From Mastigamoeba balamuthi (Eukaryota > Evosea > Mastigamoebida > Mastigamoebidae): a DNA stretch of 25,965 nt. Below are positions 10,757 to 20,793 of this stretch, one piece after another. The translations under genes were made by a program, and so were the position numbers. Within the stretch, counting starts at the first letter, position 1. Every line of letters starts with the position of its first letter. The stretch is from NCBI GenBank assembly GCA_902651635.1, contig CACRSC010000035.1, positions 156,956 to 182,920 on the forward strand, in the 5' to 3' direction. Under the pieces are notes generated by a model, which made no database searches, was not told the origin of the DNA, and was given only the letters and a program-made list of their open reading frames with translations.

Positions 10757-13700
10757 TCACATGGCTGAAAGGGCAGCACCGATCGCCTTGAAAGATGGAC
10801 GCTGGGAAGGCTGCTGGTCCCAGCACCTGCACATCAGGTCGACATACTGGCTGGTGTAGGCCCCGAGCTTCTTGGGGATGTCAGGCCTCTTGCCCTGCAG
10901 GACATCGCGGGAGACGGCGACCTTGTTGAGGTCCTTGAACGGCACCTCGCCCGTCAGGATCTCGTTCATGACGACGCCGAAGCTGTACACGTCCGAGGCC
11001 TCTGTGTAGGCGGCGCTGCTGAGGACCTCGGGGGCCATCCAGGCGATGGAGCCGCAGAGCGTGCTGATCTTGTTGGCTGTCTTGACAGCCCCCATCCCAA
11101 AGTCCGACACCTTCACGTCCATGCTCTTGCTCAGCTGCACGGCCATTGAGCCGCTGTGCGTCAGCCAGAGTGGGCCGGGGAGGGGCGACGCACGAGGATG
11201 TTGGAGGACTTGAGGTCGCGGTGCACAATGTTGCACTGGTGGAGGTACGTCATCGCGCTGCACGTGGACGTCAGGATGGCGATGCCGCGCTGACTGTCGA
11301 TCTGGCGGCTGCTGGCGAGGAGCTGCTGCAGGCTGCCGTTGTCCATCCACTCGGTCACCACGAACATGTTGTGGGGCTCCGTGCACGCCCCCAGCTGGAA
11401 GCAAAGCAGAGCTGTAGATGAGCAGGAATCGCAGCGAGAGTTGCGGCGAGTGCGGAGTGTGCTGTGCGCACGAAGAGGACGACGTTGGGGTGGCGGATGT
11501 CCGAGAGGAGGGCGATCTCCTTGATCTGGTGCTCGATCTCTGCCATGGTGATGGTGTCCACCTTCTGCCGGAAGAACTTCTTCACAGCCACCGCCTGGCT
11601 CCTCCACACGCTGCACACGCGGGAGGGAGTGCATTGGCATTGGGACAGGGCTGCATGCTGAGGGAGGGCCGCACCCCTTGAAGACCACGCCGAAGTTGCC
11701 CCTCTCGGCGACCTCTTTGGTCGTCTCGACGTCTTTGGCTGCGATGGCCCACGACGGCACCGTCGTCTGCGAGAACCGCTCGTACAGGTCCTGCACGGCG
11801 TCCGGCACGTGCGGCAGCTCGCTGACGCTGCTGAGGTGCACGTCCTCGAACGTGCGCTCGAGCCCCGCGACCTCGAAGTCGAAGATCTCCTCCGACTGCG
11901 CGATGCCCCGCAGCTGCACGGCCCCGACGCGGTGCAGCTTGCCCAGCTGCGCCAGAGCCTCCGGGACCTCCTGGACCTCCTGCGCCGCCGCGTAGCTCAG
12001 GACGATCTGCCCGCCCTTGCCGCACGACGCCACGCGTGTGGCCTTGTTGACGCAGGGGCCGATGTAGTCGATGCCCTTGGCCACGGTGCCGTAGTGCTCC
12101 CCCGAGGTCATCGACGTCGTCACGTCGTCCGCCTGCTTCTTGTTGGCCTCGGGCTGGCCGTAGTGGATGCCCATGCGCACTCGCAGCCCTCTGAACTGCA
12201 CTGCCTCGCCTGAACGCACAGCCCTGTCAGTACCGTCGTAGATAGAGAGAGACCAAGAGGAGTGGTCTGCACCGTTCATGATGCATCCGCAGGAGGGGAA
12301 CTCAAGGAGCTGAGGGTTCCAGTTGAGTTTCACCAGAGCGCGCTGGGCGTCGGCACAGAAGCGGAGCGCGTCGATAGCAGCCTGGAAGAGGATCATGAAG
12401 GCGTCGCCCTGCGTCATGACCTCGTAGCCGTTGTGGCGGTGCAGCGCAGCGCGCATGGCGTCGTGGTGCTGGTACAGCGCCTCCTTCATCAGCTGGGCGT
12501 TCCACTCCCACAGCTCCGTCGACTGCTGGATGTCTGCCAGACGAGATGAGCAGTGCGTTACAGAGTGGCATGCGCATTGATGGAAGGTCATGTGCTACCT
12601 GTGAACACAATTGCCATCCGTCCTGTAGGGGCGCGACTATCGACGCTGCTCTCCTTCTCGGACCTCTGCATATCTGTAAGTGCAGTGCGTGGCATGAATG
12701 CGAGGGGAGGCGGCGGACAATTAGGTCCCTGAGCAGATGCGTTGTTTTGCCCAGGGTCCCGAGGATCTCGGCGAACTCGGGGCGGGCGTCGGGGGAGGCG
12801 TCCCAGCACTGCTCCATCAGGTCGCGCAGGGGCTGCACGCTCTCGAACTCGGGGCCCACCTCTGGCCTCAGGTTCCTCTCTGCCACGTTGGCGCTGACCA
12901 GCACGGGGTTCATGTCCCTGTAGGGCAGCTCGCGGGTCACCGTCTCCCACAGCATGATGCCGAAGGCGTAGACGTCGCTCTTTGTCGAGAACATCCCATT
13001 GCTGATGATCTCTGGTGCCGACCACATCAGACTTCCCAGCACACTATCGTCGCTCTGTGTTGCCGCGCTGCCGTGCTTGTGGGCGATGACCGTCAGCCCA
13101 AAGTCGCACACCTTGGCCTGCATGCTCGCCGACAGCTGTGCAGTTGTGCAGCACACAATGCGTGAGAATGGGAAGCAACGCGAGCAAAGGGAGAGGGGCA
13201 TCGGACGAGGATGTTGGAGCTCTTGAGGTCGCAGTGGATAACAGGGGGGCTGCTGCCGTGCAGGTACGCCATCCCGGAAGCGATGTCGCTGAGGATGCTG
13301 AGCTTGAGGGCTGTGCTCACGGGCACAGCCCTGTCGGACAGCACGTCGAGCAGCGACCCCCTGGGCATGAACTCGGTGACGATGGTGAGGGCCTCGCTGG
13401 TATTGGCGTAGCACATGAACAGCAGCAGGTTGGGGTGCCTGAGTGACTTCATGATGGTCACCTCCTGCAGTAGCTTCTCCTCGTCAATTACATCGTCCTT
13501 CCTGATGGGGATAATCTTGGCGGCCACCTCTGTGCCCCTCCACAGTGCACTGCATGCCGTTGCGGTCAGAATACTAAATGCGGGCGGAATGACAACGCAC
13601 TGGTAGACAGCACCGTAGCTGCCTTGACCCAACTCCTTCCCCATCTCCAGTTCCCTTGGGTTTACAGAGTATGTGTTCTTGTCCGACTCGATCTGCCGCA

Positions 13701-15617
13701 TTTCAGGCACGCTAAGTGTTATGCCATAATGAAAGTGCTGCTGGGGTGAGAGTACCTTGCGGAGCAGAGTGCGCTGCACGCGGCGTTGGTGTAACAGGAA
13801 GGCTCCAGCCACAGCCCCCGCAACGACCAAACAGCCTACGCCCCCGACAACGCCCCCGACCACAGCAGGAACGATGCTGCTCCCTCCCTCGCTGGCCACA
13901 GTGGAGAGAGACCACGGGACGTAGTGCGGGTCGATGACGAGGCCGCTGCCCACTGACCAGTTGCCGATGGTGGCGAGGGTGTCTTTGCCAGCGACCCACC
14001 TGAAGATGGCGTTGGTGGAGAAGCGGTCGCCGTTCTCGTCGAACGAGATGGCGCCAGTGGCGCCCTGGTACTCGAGGGAGATCAGCGTGGAGTAGAACAG
14101 CGACCTGTTGTAGGGGTCCTGGCCTGCCGTGATGATCTTCTTGGCGGCGTTGACCCACGCCAGGCCCGCGTCGTACTCGAGCATGCCCCAGAAGGGATTC
14201 AGCAAATGGTCCTCCTTGAGGTACTCGAGCATGTGCGCCGTGTACTTGTCCGTCACGGGGCTTTTTTCCACTGCAGTGGACACCCCCATGATGATGGTGT
14301 CGTTGGCGATGGCCTCGGCCAGAACTGCGATAACGTTGTCCTGAGACGGCAGCGCCACAGGGATAGAGCGTACGTGGGTAGAGCAGTGCAATTGAGGACA
14401 GCGTGGGGTACGTGGTGATGCTGTTGCCCAGGACCCACGCGTAGGGCTTCTGCAGCATCCCCATGATGCGTGCCTGCTCCAGCAGAGGGAGGCACGTCAT
14501 CGAGGCGCAGAAAAACACAATCGCCTCAGGCTTTGCAGCTCTCACGCTCTCCAGCTGCGCAGCAGAGATGAGTCTGTGGAGCGTGCAAACCTGCTGAGGG
14601 GAACGCACGTAGGGAGCGTAGAATGCCGGGGGGTTTGTTGTGGCGACTGGGTAGTACACGACATCCGCGATGCCGATCGGTGGCGTCACACGGGTCGCGT
14701 AGGTGACGAGCTTTTGGAGGCCACCCTGCCCGTAGCTGTCATTGTTGCCGATGCCAACGACCCTCGTGATGCCGTACTGGGAGAACATATGGACCATCGC
14801 CAGGCTCTGCCCCCGTTGGCCCAGTCAGCTCGTAGCGATCATTGGGCGTGTGTCTCGTACACTGAGGGCCACGGAGGAGCACGAGCGCATGAACCTGGGG
14901 TACTTGGCTTTATCGCTGAGCAAGGGACTCGTGGACTGCCCAGAGATGAAGGGAATTCCGCTGGCGGTGAGTCCCGGGTGTGTGGCGTCGCCGTTGAGCA
15001 GCGCCATGGAGACACGGCTGCTGTCCCCTCCGATGACAGCGACAACAGGGATCGCAGCGAACATTGGTGCTGATGCGGCCGCGAGGCTCTATAGAAGCGC
15101 CATAATTAGACCACGGGGGTATTTAATGTGGCAAATGATGGTGTTTATTTACAGCGTTTATTGCATAAAAAGCAGCGGACGACAGTCGTTCTCGTGTGCA
15201 GAGCGGAGGGGCGTACTGCCATATCTCTGTCGTTGACAAGGACAAGGGAGACGTTGTAGCGGCCCAGCTCGTGTGCTTCGTGGGCCTGCGTGATCGCCAT
15301 GCAGACCGACATCACCGTCTGCACGGGCAAAGAGCCAAATAGAGCCAGCCAGTTAGCAGCAAGTCCTGCGCAGCCACCCGGGGCGCGTGCCTCGAGGGTG
15401 ATGGGGAGCTGGACCGAGTAGAGGATGCCCACGACCAGCGTCCCGTCTGGTGGGTGCGCTGTTGCGTTGCGGGCCAGCAGCTTGCAGGGCGTCGCGGACC
15501 AGTTGTACGGCGTCGCCAGGGCGAGCTGTGGTTGGTGTGAGTGGCTCAGTGCAACACAGAGTGCTGGGAGAAGTGGCGAACAGCGGTCAGCAAGGAGAGC
15601 AAGGCAAGAAGCTTCAT
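10757..15617 (-). CDS. Receptor kinase-cyclase-kinase, gene 3 (complete, ~1300 aa)
   Basis: The only complete copy. Inferred exons: 15617-15582, 15525-15391, 15318-15217, 15088-14861, 14806-14609, 14554-14374, 14324-13756, 13692-13601, 13549-13207, 13135-12664 (or -12719), 12622-12599, 12533-12273, 12209-11675, 11610-11472, 11394-11194, 11134-10757 with stop TGA. Predicted about 1297 aa: signal peptide MKLLALLSLLTA; ANF-receptor-like ectodomain to ~445; membrane helix ~447-471; kinase 1 ~500-750 (GQGSYG ~505, VAAK, HCDLKSSN ~620, CDFGLT); cyclase ~785-975 (FTDIQQST, TQGDAFM, IDYIGPCVNKATR); kinase 2 ~1035-1297 (GNFGVVFKG, VAVKKFF, LGACTEP, HRDLKSSN, SDFGMG, WMAPEVL). The Asp before IGPCVN favours ATP as substrate, but Met replaces the purine-site Lys, so activity is uncertain. 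Kinase 2 carries a full catalytic set. Introns are 49-128 nt, apart from a possible 41-nt one before the 24-nt microexon, whose upstream junction is the least certain. A recent duplicate or conversion donor of the gene 2 3' end. Confidence 0.88.
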
Positions 15618-15700
15618 TCAGAGGGTCACGAAGAGGGAATGAAGGAGCAATGATACACCGCCTGGCACAGCTTTCCTTTCTTTCTCCTCGGCCCAACACT

Positions 15701-15717
15701 GAAAACAGGGGCAAACC
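15701..15717 (-). promoter_or_regulatory. Upstream element shared by the receptor genes (gene 3 copy)
   Basis: The minus strand reads GGTTTGCCCCTGTTTTC, about 85-100 bp upstream of the gene 3 ATG. The TTTGCCCC core is shared with genes 1 and 2; the following TATTC is changed to TTTTC here. Confidence 0.35.
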
Positions 15718-16063
15718 TGTTATCCTGGAACATGCACCGAAGCGAGCTTCGCCCGTGCGGTGAGTTTCACTCGGGGATTGCCCTCAGGTTCTTTCACATA
15801 CACAAGGGGCGGAAAGCGGCAACGCCGATAGTCAGAAGCACTGCTAAGTTTGGCACCCTTTCTCCTCGTCACGAATTGCTCACTGCTTCTGTTGATGCTG
15901 CAGCGAGGGGCAGAGCAGTGAGCGCCTTGCCAGCATCGGCCGACCTCGAGTTCGCCCTTGCATTACAGTCGCCTGGGCGGGATGTTGCGTAAGGGTCGGT
16001 GGACTGAGGCATCGCATGACAACTGTGTCCTTTATCCTTTGTCTCTACTTCTACTGCTCTAGC
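15718..16063. other. Spacer between gene 3 and the cysteine-rich gene
   Basis: This contains the distal upstream flank of gene 3 and the 3' flank of the cysteine-rich gene, which ends at 16064. A small perfect palindrome (CGAAGCGAGCTTCG, 15738-15751) is present. No gene is supported. Confidence 0.5.
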
Positions 16064-18808
16064 TTAGCTGGAGCTGCTGCTGCTGCGGTATGCCGAGCTG
16101 GGGTCGACGCAGTCCTGCTGGGGCGTCGCGACGTTCTCCAGCGCGGCGACGAGGTTGCCGCTCTGGTCGAACGTCAGGACGTTTGTCTGGATGGGCCTCC
16201 CCGCCGAGTCGCAGAACGTCTCGATCCTGCGGTACCGCGGCGGCCCCGCGGGCAGCAGCGGCTGCGGTGCCGCCGCGGCGCTCGAGTCGCACGAGGCCGC
16301 CCTGCCCGCCGCGCTCATGGCGATGGAGGGCGGGGCCATGCACGCCGAGGGCGGGACGTCCGAGAGGGCCGCCGACGAGGGGGGCGGGACGTCGAGAGAG
16401 CCCGCGTCCACGAACTGCAGCCCCGAGTCCACGTCGACGGGCACGTTGGCCGGCCTGGGGTCCCTCCTGCCCCTCCGCCGGCTGGGCGAGTTCCCCAAGC
16501 GGTCAGGCCGGTCGGGGATGGGGCGGAGGGCAGAGGACTGCGAGGGCTCAGAGGGCTGCGAAGGGCTGCGTGCCATTGGCGGACAGCGAGGCCAACGCCG
16601 AGGGCAGTGAGCACCGCAGCCCCGCCGATGCCCACAGGGAGCGCCCACGCGAGCTTCCCCGACGTCACTGCGTCGCAGGGCAGGCGGCAGGGGGCCCGTC
16701 AGGCGGGAGGGCCAGCGGCAGAGGGGGCGGGCCCAGAACGTGCCCTGCGCGTCGACCTGGCAGGCGCCGCTGGCGTGGTGGTAGCCCGCGCCGCACGTGC
16801 AGCTCGCAGTGCAGCCCTCGCCCCCGTCGCACTGCTCGGCCTTGCCCCGGTCCACAACGCCGTTGCCGCACGCTGCGCCGACGGCCCGTCGCTCAGTTCG
16901 GAGACCCGCGGCCGCCAGAGTGAAAACGTGAGGGAGTGCAGCGCACAGGGCGCGCAGTTGGTGTCCCTGCGGCCGCCGGCCGAGTGCGGGACGTGCGTGG
17001 CGTCGCACGTGCAGTCGGCGGTGCATCCGGTGCCGCCGTCGCACTCCTGCGGCCCTCGGGGGGTCAGTGCGCGAGGGGCCACACGACCGAAGGGCCACAG
17101 GGCGGGCGCCCACCTCTGTGCGCTCCACGTAGCGGTCCCCGCACCTCGGGAGGATGCACTCGCCGCTGTAGTTGCACACCTGCGGGCCCTGGCAGCCGAG
17201 GACGCCGCCCTCCATCTCGCAGTCTGCGCCGGAAGTCAGCGAGAGGGGCGGCACTGCGCGCGCCGTGGCGGCTCACCCGGGTCGTAGGCGCCGCACATGC
17301 AGTCGCAGCCGTCGCTGTTGTTCCAGTACAGCACGCGGCACGTCCACTGCGCGTCCGCTGCGTGCGAGGCGCGTGAGCAAGGCGACGAGGGCAGTGCGGA
17401 CACAAGACAGCAGGGCGACAGCAGAGCGGCAGAGGAGCAGAGGAACAGCGGAGCAGCGGGCACACCGATGCACGAGCCGTAGGAGCACGCGGTCCCCGCG
17501 CAGTCGGGCGAGGGCGAGGACGCGATGCTGGGGCAGTCGGGGTCCACCGCCCCGCAGTCGCAGTGGCAGACGCCGTCGTGGTACAGCGCGGCGTCGCACG
17601 TCCACGCGTCTGCGCAGAACAGCGCAGTGAGAAAGTCGATCGACGCCCAGGGCCTCTGGCTCACCAGCGCAGCCCCGCGTCTTCAGGCTGCAGTGCGGCG
17701 CGGCCAGCCCCTCGGCCTGGCAGTGGGACACGGCCGACGGGAAGGCGCAGTCGGGGTCTCTCCACGGGCCGCCGCACTCGCACTGGCAGCCGTCAAACGC
17801 GCCGAAGTGCGTTGCGTTGCACAGCGCAGATGTCGAGTTCCACTCCGCGCCTGCCGCCGCGGGTCAGCGCGCCGGTGCGGGCACTGGCCCGGCTGCGTAC
17901 GCTCGCAGAAGGCCATGTGGATGCAGACCTCGCCGGCGCTGCAGTTGGGCGAGAGGGGACCCGCGGCCGCCGCGCTGCAGTCGGGGTCCCACAGGCCGCA
18001 GCCGCAGTCGCACGTCCGGCCGTCCATGAAGGCCGCGCGGTCGCACGTCCACCGGGCCAGCGTCGCGTTGTCGCGGGGCAGGGGCTCGCCCTTGGCCCGG
18101 ATGCACAGCGCCGCGTAGTCGTCGTAGCGCCCGTCGACGCTGTTGGCGTTCCACCAGCCCTGCGCGAACCCCCCACAGGGTCAGCGCGGCTCTGCGGGGC
18201 CCGCGCCGTGCCTTGACGGTCGTGTGGTGTCCGGGCCTGACGGGGCCGTCGTTGGTGACGCCCATGGTGACGTTGCAGGCGCCTGCGGTGTGCTCGACGG
18301 TGACGAAGGCGAAGGGCTTTGTGACCTCGAAGTGCACGGCGACCGAAGTCCACGCGCCGCCCGGCGTGTCCACGCGCACGGTGCGCGACGCCAGCAGCAC
18401 GTAGGGGTCGCCGTTGATCTCGGCCTCGCGCAGCGCGACGGTGACGTCGACGCCGCCAGCGACGGCCGCGGTGTCGAGCCAGAAGCACACAGCCGTGTAG
18501 AGCCACGGTATCGTGCGCGGCTGGAACAGCTGCGCCCACCCCGCCAGCTCCGGCCCTGTGGACAGCATCTCCGAGGCTGTGCCGCGGGGCGGTCGCGCGG
18601 TGAGCGTGGGCTCTGGGCGGCCAGGCGGCTGGATTTTTGGGGGTGCCGGTGTTTTCGACTTAGTATTTGCGGCACCGATGCATGCAGTGCCGCTCTCCTG
18701 CGGCCCAGAGTCGTAGATCTCGCCGCCAGCGCACTGCGGGGCCGCCGCGTGCGCGACCAGCAGCAGCGGGAGGAGGGCCGCCAGCGCGGAAGCGGGGCCG
18801 GGCGGCAT
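16064..18808 (-). CDS. Secreted-type cysteine-rich single-pass membrane protein (~690 aa)
   Basis: Inferred exons: 18808-18676, 18576-18218, 18159-17901, 17850-17665, 17609-17466, 17357-17277, 17223-17114, 17046-16947, 16872-16744, 16667-16064; all phases agree. The start gives a signal peptide (MPPGPASALAALLPLLLV). A ~130-residue beta-rich domain of unknown family follows. Then come four repeats built around W-x-C, DGC-x-C-x-CG and DPDC, and two modules of the CGNGV...ECDGG...CTC kind, which resemble the myxobacterial disulphide repeat/DUF4215 family. A membrane helix (WALPVGIGGAAVLTALGVG) precedes a Pro/Ser-rich tail ending in polyserine. The frame read through the helix must change to reach this tail. 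A 29-nt GT-AG intron (16556-16584) would do so; a sequence error or a different C-terminus is the alternative. The last full intron has a GC donor (CAG-G|gcacg). Likely a surface receptor or adhesion protein; the ligand is unknown. Divergent from the coiled-coil gene. Confidence 0.75.
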
Positions 18809-19118
18809 GGAGATCCGCGTCGGCGCTATTTTTCGAGTCATTGATTTTCCAGATTCGCTGCCAGAAGAAGGCACGAATGTCGCCCCCCATCTGGGCAGCA
18901 GAGATGGCCCGCAGCTCACTCAGACTGCGCAGAGCCGGCCCTTGGCGAAGATCCAAACACCGAGGCCGCAGTCTGCGGAAAGACCGCGTTCTCATCGATC
19001 GACAATCCAGATACGCAAATCTCCGGGTTTCTCTGTTCCGCGATTGCGATTGAGATTTTTATTCCGAAAGCGGCGTTGTTGTGTTCTGCTGTGCCCCGTT
19101 TGTTGTTTGTTGTGCCGG
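18809..19118. promoter_or_regulatory. Divergent promoter region between two genes
   Basis: About 310 bp separate the inferred start codons of the cysteine-rich gene (minus) and the coiled-coil gene (plus), so transcription control is probably shared. The stretch is locally richer in A+T than the genes, with words such as TTTTTCGAGTCATTGATTTT near 18828. A frame open on the plus strand upstream of 19119 lacks protein-like composition and is treated as noncoding. No known element is recognised. Confidence 0.4.
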
Positions 19119-20793
19119 ATGCCAGGGCCCAGAGGGACCGCTGCAGCGTCGCGCGGTCCTCCGAGCCACGGGGAGCCTCAGCGCGCGGCCGGAGGGCCGT
19201 CGGCGCGCCCGGTGGCCGGGGAGAGCGACGGCGAGGGCAGCGACAGCCACCGCCAGCAGCAATTGCTGCAGTTGCAGCTGCAGCGGGCCCGGCAGGCGTG
19301 CGGGACGGCGGACAGCAGGAGGGCCAGGGCAGAGCTGCTGCTGGCCGCCGCGCAGGACGAGGCGTGCGAGCAGCGCAGGGCAGCGGACGAGGCCGGGGAG
19401 CAGCTGCAGGTCCTCAGGGCCAAGTGCGAGCTGCAGGACGCGGACGCGCGGATCAGGCGGCTCCAAGCCGAGGAGCGCCTGCGCACCCTCGGGGAGCAGC
19501 TGCGCATCGCCCAGCACGCAGAGACGCGGTCGCAGCGCCTCCTGGCGGGCGCCGAGCAGCGACTGGCAGAAGCGCAGAGCGAAGCGCGGGCCCTGCGCTG
19601 CAGAGAGCGGGAGGCCGCCGCACGGGAGCAGCAGCTGCGGCAGGACACGGACCGACGTCTCGCAGCTGCGCAGGGCGAGGCGTGCAGGCGTGCAGAGGCC
19701 TACGCGGAGCACGTGGAGGGCCTCGAGAGGCAGCTCAGGTGCGAGAGGGCCGAGGCAGAGCAGCGGCTCGCAGCTGCGCAGGGCGAGGCCTGCAGGCGCG
19801 CAGAGGCCTACGCCGAGCACGTGGAGGGCCTCGAGAAGCAGCTGCGGGACGCGCGGGGCCAGACGGAGGCCGCGAAGCAGCGTGCGGCAGCTGCGCAGCG
19901 TGAGACGGTACGGCGGGCAGAGGCCTACGTGCAGCTCGTGGACTACCTCAGGGCCGAGCACATCGCGGCCGAGAGCCGGGTGGCCCAGCAGAGGGCCGAG
20001 GGCGAGGGCATGCTGCGGTCGGCGGTGGACGTCCTCCGGGGCGTCCACCGGCTGGGCGTGGGGCGCGCTGAGGGCCTGCTGCCCCCCGTCGTGGACCTCC
20101 TGCAGCGCATCAACCGCCTCCGCACGGGGCGCCAGCAGAGCGCAGCCTCCAACAGCCCCGCAGAGGACGAGGGCGACGAAGACGACGCCAAGGGCGCCAA
20201 GGGCGACGGGGAGTGGCTGCTGGCCGTGGCGGCATGCCAGGCAGCCAGCCTGGCCGCCTGGGACGTGCCCCGCGAGAGCCTGTCCTGGCTGGGCCTCCTG
20301 GCACTGCTGCCCGTCGCCTACTCTCGCCGTGGAGAGTTCCCGCCTCTTGTGGCTGTCATCGCCGTCTTCCTCGCTGCGCTGGCCTGCGTGTCGTGCAAGA
20401 AGCTCGTCTGCTCGTGGTTCTCCGGCCGGCCCGCAGAGCACGCGAGCTCTCAGCAGAACGCCGGACTGACAGCGCCTGGGCAGGCTGGGCCTGGGGATGC
20501 CGCACGAGGTCTGGGTGCTCGGCTCGCAGTTCGCCGAGGCGGTCGCCAACAGCGCGCTGCACGAGGTGGAGGACTGCATTCTCCTGCGCAAGGGCCTCGG
20601 CCACTCGCTGCACGCTGCGGCCCTGGCGCTGCTCGCAGGCCTCCTCTCCCCCTTGGCCTACGTGTACCTCATTGTGCTGTACATGTTAACGGTCCCCGCC
20701 ATGTGCCGCCAGGTCCGCGAGCACGGCCTCCGCCAGGGGGCCCTCCGTGCCTGGCGCACCCTCAATGTCGTGCTCCAAGAGTGTAAGAAGTAG
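19119..20793 (+). CDS. Coiled-coil protein with C-terminal membrane segments (~535 aa)
   Basis: Not assigned to a known family. Inferred exons are 19119-20405 and 20473-20793. The GT-AG intron (AAGCTC|gtctgc to actgacag|CGC) joins the frames in phase 0. From the start MPGPRG, residues ~1-50 are low complexity and ~50-310 form a long Ala/Glu/Arg/Gln-rich coiled coil containing about three repeats of the motif AAAQGEACRRAEAYAEHVEG. An acidic linker follows (EDEGDEDDAKGAKG). Two hydrophobic segments come next (around SWLGLLALLPVAY and PLVAVIAVFLAALACV), and after the intron a third, longer one (LALLAGLLSPLAYVYLIVLY) before a basic tail ending ECKK. This suggests a tail-anchored or hairpin membrane protein with a cytosolic rod, perhaps a tether on an internal membrane (inference). 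An upstream in-frame ATG at 18807 was rejected because that extension would cover the divergent promoter and lies in poor-quality sequence. Confidence 0.72.
19661..19935 (+). repeat. Internal tandem repeat within the coiled coil
   Basis: The string CGCAGCTGCGCAGGGCGAGG begins at 19661 and again at 19769 (period 108 bp, 36 residues). A more diverged third copy starts about 117 bp later. The repeats encode the AAAQGEACRRAEAYAEHVEG-type heptad segments, so the coiled coil grew by in-frame duplication. Confidence 0.7.

Noticed and set aside
11161-12591. 476-residue open frame on the minus strand as a single exon
   Set aside because: It runs through at least three introns. Comparison with gene 2 and kinase motif continuity (KG|VWRSQAVAVK, VVLF|LGACTEP) show these parts are spliced out.
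16016-17287. 423-residue plus-strand open frame
   Set aside because: Antisense shadow of the cysteine-rich gene. It has Arg/Gly/Pro-rich composition without motifs, whereas the minus strand shows regular cysteine modules and splice signals.
18807-19118. N-terminal extension of the coiled-coil gene from an upstream ATG
   Set aside because: It would overlap the start codon of the divergent gene and fill the whole shared promoter with atypical sequence; the ATG at 19119 is preferred.
19059-20591. 510-residue minus-strand open frame
   Set aside because: Antisense shadow of the coiled-coil gene in GC-rich DNA; Leu-rich but without recognisable domains, and the plus strand has the heptad repeats.
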